Source: DASQZT01 sp963728965 | GTDB lineage: Bacteria; Acidobacteriota; Terriglobia; Bryobacterales; Bryobacteraceae | NCBI GenBank assembly: GCA_963728965.1 | Contig: CAVSMH010000001.1 | Coordinates: 124,001 to 188,000 of the forward strand | Direction: 5' to 3' | DNA: 64,000 bases | Position numbers and translations under genes: made by a program | Notes under the pieces: model-generated | What the model was told of the DNA's origin: nothing | The model's input: only the letters and a program-made list of their open reading frames with translations | Databases searched by the model: none | Shown here: one piece after another, positions 34,363-43,027 of the stretch | Numbering within the stretch: position 1 is the first letter of the stretch | Layout of the letters: the number at the start of each line of letters is the position of its first letter

Positions 34363-34876
34363 ATAGCCAGGCTCGCGAGAACTGCCAATCGCGCTTCGCA
34401 GTGATCAGAGAGATATGGAGCACCTCGGCGATCTCGTCGAATTCCATGCCGCCGAAGAAACGCATTTCCACGACGCGCGCCTTACGAGCATCAAGTTGGG
34501 AGAGCCGTTCCAGGGCTTGGTGGACAGCCAGCACCTGGACAACGTTGAACGCCATGCCTTCCGGTTCGTTGACGCCCTCCAGGGTGACGCGCGTCCAATG
34601 GCGGCCGCGTTTCTCGGCCAGCCGGGCACGGACGTAATCCACCAGCACGTTGCGCATCGCGTTCGATGCCAAGGCCAGGAAATACGACCGGCTCTTCCAC
34701 GGCTGCCGGGCCAACCGAAGCCAGGTTTCGTTGACCAGCGCCGTCGGTTGAAGGCTGACCTGCGGCGCACGGCGCTTGAGATGGAAGGCGGCAAGCCGGC
34801 GCAGCTCCCGGTAAATGCTCTCCAGATCGGCATGGGGGACCGTTTCGGCAGCCATAAAATAAAACGCCCCATCCAT
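34343..34876 (-). CDS. ECF sigma factor (ECF43-like / Sig-70_X6)
   Basis: The protein has 177 aa from ATG 34876; a downstream ATG at 34855 is an equally possible start. Region 2 starts SIYRELRRLAAFHLKRRAPQ, followed by SLQPTALVNETWLRL, the hallmark of this ECF subgroup, and SYFLALASNAMRNVLVDYVR. Region 4 holds the helix-turn-helix MEFDEIAEVLHISLITAKRD. These sigma factors are typically paired with a Ser/Thr kinase rather than a membrane anti-sigma factor, and here the kinase gene overlaps the 3' end by 20 bp. It is divergent from the SBP56-family gene at 34923, so the intergenic space is very short. Confidence 0.92.
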   Translation of the reverse strand: MDGAFYFMAAETVPHADLESIYRELRRLAAFHLKRRAPQVSLQPTALVNETWLRLARQPWKSRSYFLALASNAMRNVLVDYVRARLAEKRGRHWTRVTLEGVNEPEGMAFNVVQVLAVHQALERLSQLDARKARVVEMRFFGGMEFDEIAEVLHISLITAKRDWQFSRAWLYDSLTA

Positions 34877-34922
34877 GATACGCGCTTCTTCGCTTTTGCG
34901 AGTCCTCCAAACAGGAGGGGGG

Positions 34923-36248
34923 ATGATGCTAGCGAACCGAATCCTGTCCAGGAGCACCACGGCCGGCCTGGTTTTGAGTCTGACGCTGGGCGGACTGATA
35001 CCGCTCTCGGCCGGCGAGGACGCCCACAGGAGCGGCCGGGACAAGATCCTTTACATCTGGGCGAGCGACCAGGAGCACAAGGCGCCTGATTTTCTCGCGG
35101 TGATCAATTTCGATGAAGATTCGCACGACTACGGCAAGGTCATCCGCACGGTACCTCTGCCGCCTCCCGGCAACATCGGCAATGAACCGCACCACTGTCA
35201 CCTCAACGCGAACAAGACGATTCTGGGATGCGGCGGCCTCCTCAGCGTGCTCAAGAACCAGAACGGAATCTTTTTCTTCGATGTCCGGGATGCCCAAAAT
35301 CCGCGCTTCCTGTTTTCCGCACGGGCGGTGGAGTCGAGCATCACCGACGATTTCCTGCCGACGCGCGAAGGCGGATTCCTGATCACGCAGATGGGATCCG
35401 CTTCCGGAGGAGAGCCGGGCCGCGTGGCTGAGTTCGATGGGCGCCTGCACTTCGTGGCCAACCATTTCGGGACCATGTCGCTGTTTGACGAATGGCCAAA
35501 GAAGCCCCCACTCGACGGGTTTAATCCGCACGGCATTTCGGCGCGGCCCGACCTGAACCTGATGATGACCGCCGATTTTCTTCTGCCGTCGAGCACCCTC
35601 ACCGGCTCGGCGGGCCCGGTATTGCGGGGTGCGGTTCGGATCTGGGATTATCGCGCGCGCCGGATCACCAAGACGATCAACCTGATGTCGCCGGACGGCG
35701 GGCCGGCGCTCGGCACCATGGATGTCAAAATGCTGCCCGGAGATCCGCGCGGCATCGGTTACGTAGCCGGCATGTTCGACGGCCACATCTACAAGATCGA
35801 TCCCATCGCCGGCACCGGTGAAGCGGTGTTTGATTGCGCCACGGTGACGCCTCACGTGGAAACCAGCGTAACCGGCGGCATGGGGCAGATCCTGGCGACA
35901 CCGCAGAGCGGCGACCGGCTGATTTTCGGGCTGTTCCAAGCGGGCCAGGTCGGCATGCTGGACACCACGGACCGTTCCAACCTCAAGCAACTTTCGGTGG
36001 TGACGGTGGGCCCTCCCGACAGCGGCCCCCACAATCTGGTGCTCAGCAGCGACGAAAGGCGCCTGGTCATTACCGACTATTTCCTGAATGAGGACGATGC
36101 CGGCATCATTCACTTCGAAGGCGATCACAAGGTGCACGTCCTCAAGGTGACCCATGACGAGCTGATCGAAGACAAACGATTCCAACTCGACTTCAATACT
36201 GCGTTCCCCGCGGGAAGAGCCCGCCCCCACGGGATCGCAATGAAGTGA
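34923..36248 (+). CDS. Selenium-binding protein 56 / methanethiol oxidase family protein, exported
   Basis: The protein has 441 aa. The start is set by AGGAGG (34913-34918) before the double ATG at 34923/34926. An N-terminal signal region is followed by the SBP56 beta-propeller: ILYIWASDQEHKAPDFLAVI, PGNIGNEPHHCHLNANKTIL, FDEWPKKPPLDGFNPHGISA and the C-terminal ending PAGRARPHGIAMK. Conserved His and Glu residues (NEPHHCH, NPHG, RPHG) are those associated with copper in bacterial methanethiol oxidase. That family oxidises methanethiol to formaldehyde, H2S and H2O2 in the periplasm. The gene overlaps or is tightly coupled to a copper-efflux-type adaptor, which supports a copper link. The substrate is inferred. 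Confidence 0.88.
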   Translation: MMLANRILSRSTTAGLVLSLTLGGLIPLSAGEDAHRSGRDKILYIWASDQEHKAPDFLAVINFDEDSHDYGKVIRTVPLPPPGNIGNEPHHCHLNANKTILGCGGLLSVLKNQNGIFFFDVRDAQNPRFLFSARAVESSITDDFLPTREGGFLITQMGSASGGEPGRVAEFDGRLHFVANHFGTMSLFDEWPKKPPLDGFNPHGISARPDLNLMMTADFLLPSSTLTGSAGPVLRGAVRIWDYRARRITKTINLMSPDGGPALGTMDVKMLPGDPRGIGYVAGMFDGHIYKIDPIAGTGEAVFDCATVTPHVETSVTGGMGQILATPQSGDRLIFGLFQAGQVGMLDTTDRSNLKQLSVVTVGPPDSGPHNLVLSSDERRLVITDYFLNEDDAGIIHFEGDHKVHVLKVTHDELIEDKRFQLDFNTAFPAGRARPHGIAMK

Positions 36249-36283
36249 CGGAGCCGGAGGGCCGTTCAGGAAAGGAGCCGACG

Positions 36284-37588
36284 GTGGCGAAGACTCACAT
36301 TGCGCGTGGTGCCTTGTCCGGCTTGGCCGGGCTGGCGGCACTTACCGCCGCGTTCGTCGTGGGGCGGGCTCCGCTCTGGCGCGCGGAAGCGGCCAAACCC
36401 GCGGCACGTGCCGTGCTCTACTATGTCGACCCGATGCATCCCTCCTACCGCGCGGACCGGCCCGGCAAGGCGCCTGATTGCGGGATGGACCTGAAACCGG
36501 TATACGCGGACAGCCGGCCGATGGGCGGCGGCGTGGATACACCGGGAACCGTGCGGCTTACTTCGGGGCAGGAGCAACTGATCCGTCTGAAGACCGAGAC
36601 CTTGCGCAGGGGTAACGGCTCCTGGGAGGTGGAAACAATCGGCCGCGTGGTGCCGGAAGAAGGCCTGACGTTCCGCGTTTCGGCGGGAACCGATGGATGG
36701 GTGCGGCGGGTGTTCTCCGACGCCACCGGCACGCAGGTGAAGAAGGGCCAGAAATTGGCGGCGTTCTACGGGAAGGACGTTTCGCCGCCACAGCAGGGAT
36801 ACCTGTTTGCGCTGGAGTCGTTCGAGCGTCTAAGGAAGTCCGCGGCCAAATCAGAGCAGATCGACCTGGCGGCGCGGCAACTGGCTCTGGCGCGCGAGGA
36901 CTTGGGGTTGATCGGCATGGGCGACGAACAGATCGCCGTTCTGGACCGGACGCGACGTGAAACCTACGAAATCGACCTATCTGCGCCGGCAAACGGCCAG
37001 ATTCTCGAACGGAACATCGACGTGGGAGACCGGTTCATTAAGGGCACGGTTCTTTACAAGCTTGCCGATTTGTCCCAGGTGTGGGTTCTCGCGGACGTGT
37101 TGTTGCGGGATGTGGAGTCGGTGGGATTGGTGCGGAAGGCGCGGGTCGCGATTACCGGGGTCGCTCCCATGGATGCGCGCGTTACCCAGGCGCCACTCGA
37201 TTTTGCGCCCGACGCCGTAGTGGGGAAACTGCGGCTGGAAGTCGCCAATGCCCGCCGTGTGCTGGTCCCCGGCATGTTCGTCAAAGTGACGTTGACCGTG
37301 GATGCCGGTCCGGCGCTGACCCTGGACGAGAATGCGGTGCTCGATTCTGGTCGCCGCAGCCACGTGTTCGTAGCGCTGGGCAATGGACGCTACGAACCAC
37401 GGGAAGTGGAAACCGGCTGGCGGCAGGGAGGACGGATTGAGATTCGATCGGGTTTGAAGGACGGGGAGGCGGTGGTGACCGAGGGCGCGTTTCTGCTGGA
37501 TTCGGAAAGCCGCTTGCGGAGTTCTGGTAAAGCCCCGCCGCCCGGCTTGCGCCGGCCACCACCATCGAGCAGGCGCAGGCGGAGATGA
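36284..37588 (+). CDS. CusB/HlyD-type RND efflux adaptor with heavy-metal-binding N-terminus; 3' end altered
   Basis: The protein has about 434 aa from a GTG at 36284 with AAAGGAG 6 nt upstream; an earlier GTG at 36245 overlaps the SBP56 stop as GTGA. A membrane anchor (about 6-30) precedes a heavy-metal-binding motif YYVDPMHPSYRADRPGKAPD plus CGMDLKP, typical of CusB-like proteins. Barrel-sandwich and beta-barrel segments follow (APANGQILERNIDVGDRFIK, GMFVKVTLTVD). The natural end is near LLDSESRLRSSG (about 37525). The last 19 residues (Pro/Arg-rich) are out-of-frame reading of a permease remnant, so a deletion joined the two genes. The CusA-type pump expected downstream is missing. Confidence 0.82.
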   Translation: MAKTHIARGALSGLAGLAALTAAFVVGRAPLWRAEAAKPAARAVLYYVDPMHPSYRADRPGKAPDCGMDLKPVYADSRPMGGGVDTPGTVRLTSGQEQLIRLKTETLRRGNGSWEVETIGRVVPEEGLTFRVSAGTDGWVRRVFSDATGTQVKKGQKLAAFYGKDVSPPQQGYLFALESFERLRKSAAKSEQIDLAARQLALAREDLGLIGMGDEQIAVLDRTRRETYEIDLSAPANGQILERNIDVGDRFIKGTVLYKLADLSQVWVLADVLLRDVESVGLVRKARVAITGVAPMDARVTQAPLDFAPDAVVGKLRLEVANARRVLVPGMFVKVTLTVDAGPALTLDENAVLDSGRRSHVFVALGNGRYEPREVETGWRQGGRIEIRSGLKDGEAVVTEGAFLLDSESRLRSSGKAPPPGLRRPPPSSRRRRR

Positions 37589-39175
37589 ACGCCATCGCGG
37601 CGGGCCTGGAAGCGCAATATCCCGAGGACGCAAACTGGGGCATCCAGCTCAAACCGTTACACGACGATCTGGTCAGCCAGTGCGTGAACGTGAGCAACCT
37701 GCTGCTGGCGCGCTCCGGCGTGCGGCGGCGGGAGATGGCGATCCGCTCTGCCATCGGCGCGACGCGTGCCTTACTGGTGCGCCAACTGCTCACCGAGAGC
37801 GTGACCCTGGCCGCGTTGGGAGGCGCGCTGGGCTTGCTCGTTGCCTGGTGGGGCGTTCGCACCCTGGTCGCGCTCGGTCCCGAACAACTTCCGCGTGTTC
37901 AGGCCATCGGCCTCGACGTCCGCGTGGTTCTGGTTACCGTCGCGGCCTCCCTCTTCTGTGGGTTGCTCTTCGGACTGACGCCCGCCTTGGCTGGCGGAAC
38001 CGATCCACGCCGTGGCCGCCCACGCGGCGCATTCGTAGTGGCCGAGGTCGCGCTCTCGTTCGTCCTGCTCACTGGCGCCGGCCTTTTCATGCGCAGTTTC
38101 GTCGCGATCGGCCGCGTCGACGCCGGCTTCAATCCGCGCGGCGTGCTGACCATGAATACAACGCTCTCGGTTCCGAAACTCGTCGGCGCACGGCGCTACG
38201 CGGCATTCTATGAGAGCTTCGTCGAGGAACTGTCGCGACTCCCCGGGGTGTCCGCCGCGGGCGCCGCGTCGAATCTACCTTGGACTGGCGCCAATGACAC
38301 CACCTTGTTCGGCATCACAGGCCGCCCGGACCTCCCAGCCTGACGCTGCAGGCGCGCTCTTTATCGGTCTCCCGCGATTATCTGCGTGCCATCGGCGTGC
38401 CCCTGCTGGCCGGCCGCTGGCTCACCACCGCCGACCACTTCGACGCACCCAAGGTGGCGCTCGTCAACAAAGCCCTGGCCTTGCAGTATTGGCCCACCGT
38501 GGAAGCCTGCATCGGACAGCAAATCTACACGCGCAACCCCATGGATCGCGATGCCGCCATGACTATCGTCGGCATAACCGGCAACGTGAAGGACGGTCCC
38601 ACCGACGCGCAGGCGCCCCCGGCGATCTATTCGCCATTCCTGCAAAACCCGAGCTTCGGCAATTACGTGGTGCTACGCGCGGCAGCCGACCCCGTCGCGC
38701 TCGCCGGTGCCGTCCGCGACGTGGCCCGGCGAGTGGGAAACGATTTCAGCATTCGGGAAGTCCGCCCGATGAAAGAGGTGGTGGGCGCCGCCGTGGCGAC
38801 GGAACGGTTCGTCCTGCAAATGGTCGGCCTGTTCGCCGCCCTAGCTCTGGTGCTGATCGGCGTTTATGGCGCGATCTCTTACACCATCACCCGCTGCTCG
38901 CGCGAGATCGCGATCCGCTCGGCGATCGGCGCGCAGCCCACCGAAACGCTCCGGTTCGTGCTTGGCCAGGCGGCGACATGCATCCTCGCCGGCCTAATCG
39001 TAGGCGGCCTCGCGTCCGCCTCGCTGGCCCGCGTGCTCGCCAGCCTTCTCTACCAGGTGAGCGCGAGAGACCCGCTGACGTTCGTGGCCGTCGCCGTGCT
39101 CCTTGCCCTGGGGTTTCGGCGTCATACCTCTTCAGGATACCCGCAGCTTCGGGCCGCGGATCAAGGTTGCTATTT
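37535..39175 (+). pseudogene. MacB/FtsX-type (ADOP) permease remnant
   Basis: The frame picks up at LAPATTIEQAQAEMNAIAAG, the middle of an ADOP permease; about the first third is absent. LHDDLVSQ then runs directly into CVNVSNLLLARSGVRRRE, with the helix normally between them missing in frame. The helices of the first FtsX domain and the linker to SNLPWTGANDTTLFG follow. A frameshift near 38330-38343 moves the reading to another frame (SVSRDYLRAIGVPLLAGRWL), which continues through the second FtsX domain to YQVSARDPLTFVAVAVLLAL. The end is degenerate instead of the usual LRYE. With several independent lesions this is a pseudogene. Confidence 0.8.
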
Positions 39176-39207
39176 GATGACCCCAGTAGTACTAGGACGC
39201 CGCGCTA

Positions 39208-39513
39208 TCAATTTCGAGCGGGCCACTGATTGTTACTGCCCGGCCAGTCCCCAAGATCCACGAAGCGCGCGAATTGCAGGGCTTTGGCGCCGGTGAGGGT
39301 GGACACTGAGAAGGTGATCGCGCCGGAGGGGACGTAGGTGGTGTGATAGAAATCGTCGCCGATGAGCGGGAGGTTCGGCTGGCCATCGATGGTCCCCAGG
39401 ACGAACCCGTTGTAGGTGCCGTATTGATAGTTGGGTGGCAGCGCGGTGAATTGGATGGTTACGGCGCCGGCCGCGGTGGCGGCGAGAAACAAAACGAACA
39501 ATCCCTTGAACAC
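39208..39513 (-). CDS. Small secreted protein, probably C-terminally truncated
   Basis: The protein has 101 aa. A signal peptide (MFKGLFVLFLAATAAGAVTI) is followed by a beta-rich segment (PNYQYGTYNGFVLGTIDGQP, FYHTTYVPSGAITFSVSTLT). The style matches acidobacterial PEP-CTERM-like exoproteins, which are usually about 200 aa. This one ends abruptly at 39208 beside the degenerate end of the ADOP remnant, so the 3' half was probably lost. It is divergent from the intact ADOP gene. Function unknown. Confidence 0.5.
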   Translation of the reverse strand: MFKGLFVLFLAATAAGAVTIQFTALPPNYQYGTYNGFVLGTIDGQPNLPLIGDDFYHTTYVPSGAITFSVSTLTGAKALQFARFVDLGDWPGSNNQWPARN

Positions 39514-39643
39514 AAGTGTAGTTTCGGACGGGGAATAGCGGCGGTCGATAGAGCGGCAGTCCTAATCGCGGCCTTAGAGCGGTCCGGGGACTAGAACTTT
39601 TCCCGTACGGGAGGCGATCGGTTCGATCGGTTTTTGCGTCTAT

Positions 39644-42019
39644 ATGTGTATGCACCTGGTGCGGGACTTCCGCACCGCGCTACGGGCGCTCGCCCGTAAG
39701 CCCGGCGTCACGGCGCTGGCCGTGGCTTCGTTGACTCTTGCGATCGGCTTCAGCACGGCAGCGTTCAGCGTTCTGGACGCGTATTCGTTCCGCGATCTGC
39801 CGGTGCGCCAACCCAAAGAGCTCCAATGGATCTACGTGAATACCCGGGAGCATCGGCCGGACGGGCTGAGCTGGCGCGAGTATGAGGGGCTGGCGGCCCG
39901 AAGCCGGACGTTCAGCGAAGTCGTGGCGCAGTGCCGGATGGGGCCGGCTGTGAAACTGCCCGACCGGCAGGATTTTCCAATCAGCGCGATCGTCAGCGAC
40001 AACTACTTCGATGTGCTGGGGGTGAAAGCCGCCAAGGGCGCTGTTTTCCACACGGGCAAGGGGCAGGACGGGGTGGTCGTGTTGGCCGACCGCTACTGGC
40101 GGCAGATGCTGGGTGGCGATCCGAAGATTATCGGCCGCTCGCTCGAAGTGGGGCGGGGCGTTCTGCGGGTGTCGGGTGTGCTGCCGCCCGGATTCGCCGG
40201 GGCGTCGCGCGGGATTGCGGTGGACCTGTTCCTGCCTTCGCAAGCGTGGTTCGGCTCGGTGGCCGGCGGCAATCCGGACGCCCGCGACGGGGAATACGAG
40301 ACGCTGGGAAGGCTGCGGCCGGGAGCGAGCATGGGGGCGGCTCGCGCCGAGCTGGACGGCATCCTCAGGCAACTGGAGCGGGACGGCCTGGCGGCCGGTC
40401 CGGACCGTAAAGTGGCACTTGAGGATTTTACGGATAAGAATTTACTGGCAAAGGTAAAATCGTACGCCATATTTCTGGCGGCTATGGTCCTTCTGATCCT
40501 CATCGCGGCGGCCAACCTGGCCAACCTGCGGCTGGTGGATAACGAAGGGCGGCGTCGCGAGACCGCCGTCCGGCTTGCGTTGGGGGCGGGAACGCGCAAC
40601 CTGGCCGCACAGCATTTCGCCGAGGCGATCCTGCTGGGAGTGGCCGGAACGGCGCTGGGACTGATGCTGGCGTCGTGGCTGATCCGGGTGGCGGGGGCCA
40701 TGCTGTACGCGGGCAAGTCGTACCTCGATTATGGCATCGCGCTCGACCGGCGCACGTTCGGGTTCAGCGCCGGCGCCCTGGCGGTGGTCGCGCTGGTGGG
40801 GGCGGCGATTCCGCTGCTGGACGCCTGGAAGCGGCAGATCGCGCCGGCGCTCCAGGGGTCGCGGATTGTGGGTTCCTCGCGGTGGCTGTCGGCTTTGGTA
40901 GTGACGCAGATGGCGCTGGTCACGGCGGCGACCTGCTCGGCGGGACTGCTGTGGCGCAGCCTGCAAAACGTCTCGGCCATCCGGCCGGCCATGGACCCGG
41001 ACCGCAAGATGCTGATGGTCACCGGTTTCTGGCGGCTGCCGGCCGGTCAGACGACCCAGCGTGCGGAAGTGCTGGGTGCGGGACTGACGGGCTTGCCGGG
41101 CGTGGAACAAGTGGCATGGGCGCGGCGCGCATTGCTCAGCGGATCGGGTGGCGGCGCCACCGTGACGGCGGAATTGACGGGGCAGCCGAAGCTACGATTC
41201 CGCATGAACCAGGTGAGCCCGGGGTACTTCGCGGCCACGGGAGCGCGGATTGTGAGCGGGCGCGGGTTCACTGCGTTCGACGGACCCGACGCAACCCCGG
41301 TAGTGATGGTAAATGCCGCGTTTGTGCGGCGATTTGCAGGGGAACACGCGGTGGGCGAGTGGATAACGGTGGCCGGGAAGAGCCGGCAGATTGTCGGGGT
41401 GGTGGAAGACGGTCCGACGATTCACCTCCGCGAGACGATCGAGCCGTACTTCTATTTCCCCTTGGCGCAGTTGCCGGCCGGCAACATTACCGGATTCATC
41501 CAGACGCGGCAGAATCCGGCGGAGTTGGCGGCCCTGGTGCGCCGTACGGCGCGCAGCGTGGACCCGGGGTTCACCCTGCTGGGCATCACGACGATGGCGC
41601 AGCACATGCGCGGGGCGCGGTCGAGCGAACTGCTGGCTGCCAATGTCACCGGCGGGCTGGCCGCGGTGGGGCTGCTGCTGGCTGCGGCGGGGCTGTTCGG
41701 CGTGACTCTGTTTGCGGTAGCGCGAAGGACGCCGGAGTTTGGCGTTCGGGTGGCCATGGGAGCGACGCCGGGCAAGGTGGCAAGACAGGTACTGCGGGAG
41801 GCCGGGGTGCGCATCGCGATCGCGCTGCCAATGGGGTGGGCGCTGGCGTACGCCGGGCGGACCGCCATGGAGAAGATGTTGTATGGCGTGACAGCGGACG
41901 ATCCACGCACCTTCTTCGCCGCCAGCTTGGTGGTCGCGGCGGTGGGTTGCGCAGCGGCGCTGCACCCCGCGTTGCGTGCGGCGAGGGTGGACCCGATGGC
42001 GGCGCTACGGCATGAATAG
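39644..42019 (+). CDS. MacB/FtsX-type permease of the acidobacterial duplicated orphan (ADOP) kind
   Basis: The protein has 791 aa from ATG 39644; the ATG at 39650 is an alternative and neither has a clear Shine-Dalgarno. It has two MacB-like periplasmic regions and two FtsX domains: the N-terminus RDFRTALRALARKPGVTALA, first FtsX segment NLANLRLVDNEGRRRETAVR, second FtsX segment LFAVARRTPEFGVRVAMGAT, and the ending DPMAALRHE. Proteins of this class are permeases without a dedicated ATPase gene and are greatly expanded in Acidobacteriota. The role may be efflux or mechanotransduction. A broken paralogue lies just upstream. A stem-loop follows the stop. Confidence 0.88.
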   Translation: MCMHLVRDFRTALRALARKPGVTALAVASLTLAIGFSTAAFSVLDAYSFRDLPVRQPKELQWIYVNTREHRPDGLSWREYEGLAARSRTFSEVVAQCRMGPAVKLPDRQDFPISAIVSDNYFDVLGVKAAKGAVFHTGKGQDGVVVLADRYWRQMLGGDPKIIGRSLEVGRGVLRVSGVLPPGFAGASRGIAVDLFLPSQAWFGSVAGGNPDARDGEYETLGRLRPGASMGAARAELDGILRQLERDGLAAGPDRKVALEDFTDKNLLAKVKSYAIFLAAMVLLILIAAANLANLRLVDNEGRRRETAVRLALGAGTRNLAAQHFAEAILLGVAGTALGLMLASWLIRVAGAMLYAGKSYLDYGIALDRRTFGFSAGALAVVALVGAAIPLLDAWKRQIAPALQGSRIVGSSRWLSALVVTQMALVTAATCSAGLLWRSLQNVSAIRPAMDPDRKMLMVTGFWRLPAGQTTQRAEVLGAGLTGLPGVEQVAWARRALLSGSGGGATVTAELTGQPKLRFRMNQVSPGYFAATGARIVSGRGFTAFDGPDATPVVMVNAAFVRRFAGEHAVGEWITVAGKSRQIVGVVEDGPTIHLRETIEPYFYFPLAQLPAGNITGFIQTRQNPAELAALVRRTARSVDPGFTLLGITTMAQHMRGARSSELLAANVTGGLAAVGLLLAAAGLFGVTLFAVARRTPEFGVRVAMGATPGKVARQVLREAGVRIAIALPMGWALAYAGRTAMEKMLYGVTADDPRTFFAASLVVAAVGCAAALHPALRAARVDPMAALRHE

Positions 42020-42023
42020 TCGC

Positions 42024-42056
42024 GTGGTGCGCGGCTCTGCACGGGCTGCGCACCAC
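42024..42056. terminator. Stem-loop between convergent genes
   Basis: GTGGTGCGC and GCGCACCAC form a perfect 9-bp stem with a 15-nt loop. It is placed between the stops of two convergent genes and could serve both. No clear T-run follows. Confidence 0.45.
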
Positions 42057-42067
42057 CCGGACTACGA

Positions 42068-42979
42068 TCAGGCTTTCAGCGTTTTCAGGAACGCCACACT
42101 CTGGACGGTCAGATCCCAGTTCTGCTCGACAAAGTAATTCTTCACGCCGCCGGTTTTGGCCGCGGTGAAGATCTTGGCCCAATCGAGGCTGTCTTTGCCT
42201 ACGGCCAGTCCCGGATTCCCGCGTCCTCCTCCGCGCGCGCCGCGGGGCCCGCCCGAGCCCGGCGCCGGGGCATTCAGGTCCACACCCTGCAAGTGCATGG
42301 AGAGGAAACGCCCCGGATATTTGTTGAAGTACATGACGGGGTCGCCCACGGCGCGCATGGCGGACATCTGAAACTGCATCTTGACGAGCTTGGGGTCGAG
42401 GAGTTCCAGGAGGACTTCGTAGACCACGCGGCCATCCACCTTGGACATCTCGAAGCGCTCGTCGTGCAGGAACTGCTGGATGCCCGCTTTGGCCGCCGCT
42501 TCTCCGATACGGTTGTACTCGTCAGCGGCTTTCTTCACCACATCCATGGTGGTGACGCCGTCCTGTACGTGGCCGTTCAGGGATGCTGTGCCCATCTGGG
42601 TCATACCCAGCTGGTGGGACCAGGCGATCATCTCGGGCTGTTTGTTGCGGAGTTCACTCAGCTCGAAATGGGCACTGGGACATTTGAGCCCGTGATCGTC
42701 CAGGAGCTTGCGGGTCTGTTTGGCGTCCGCCAATGCGGCGAACTCGGCGTATCCGGGCGAGCACAATTCCAGGCTCCCCACGCCGAGGGCTTTCATATCG
42801 CGGCAGAGGCCGGCGAAATCACCGTCCTTGATGCGCTGGCGGTGGGGGTACGTCTGGCTGCCGATCGGCAAGCCGAGTGGATTGGCAGCGACGGATTGGG
42901 CCGCAAGGGGAAGCAACCCGGCCGCACCGGCCATCGCCTGCGATTTTTTCAGAAACCCTCTTCTCGACATAGCTGGCAT
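42068..42979 (-). CDS. Tat-exported sugar phosphate isomerase/epimerase-like TIM barrel
   Basis: The protein has 303 aa. The Tat leader is MSRRGFLKKSQAMAGAAGLL. The mature part begins LGLPIGSQTYPHRQRIKDGD and has xylose-isomerase-like (AP endonuclease 2 fold) features: GVGSLELCSPGYAEF, KCPSAHFELSEL, VKMQFQMSAMRAVGDP and RFLSMHLQGVDL. A Gly/Arg/Pro-rich insert precedes the end. GGAGG lies 5 nt before the ATG. Exported members of this fold are found beside Tat-exported Gfo/Idh/MocA oxidoreductases, as here, and in Bacteroides some act on 3-keto-glycosides. It is the last gene of the four-gene co-oriented set starting at the TonB receptor. Confidence 0.85.
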   Translation of the reverse strand: MPAMSRRGFLKKSQAMAGAAGLLPLAAQSVAANPLGLPIGSQTYPHRQRIKDGDFAGLCRDMKALGVGSLELCSPGYAEFAALADAKQTRKLLDDHGLKCPSAHFELSELRNKQPEMIAWSHQLGMTQMGTASLNGHVQDGVTTMDVVKKAADEYNRIGEAAAKAGIQQFLHDERFEMSKVDGRVVYEVLLELLDPKLVKMQFQMSAMRAVGDPVMYFNKYPGRFLSMHLQGVDLNAPAPGSGGPRGARGGGRGNPGLAVGKDSLDWAKIFTAAKTGGVKNYFVEQNWDLTVQSVAFLKTLKA

Positions 42980-43027
42980 CTACACCTCCACAACTGCAAA
43001 GTGCGGCGCGGGGCGCCGCCGGGAACG

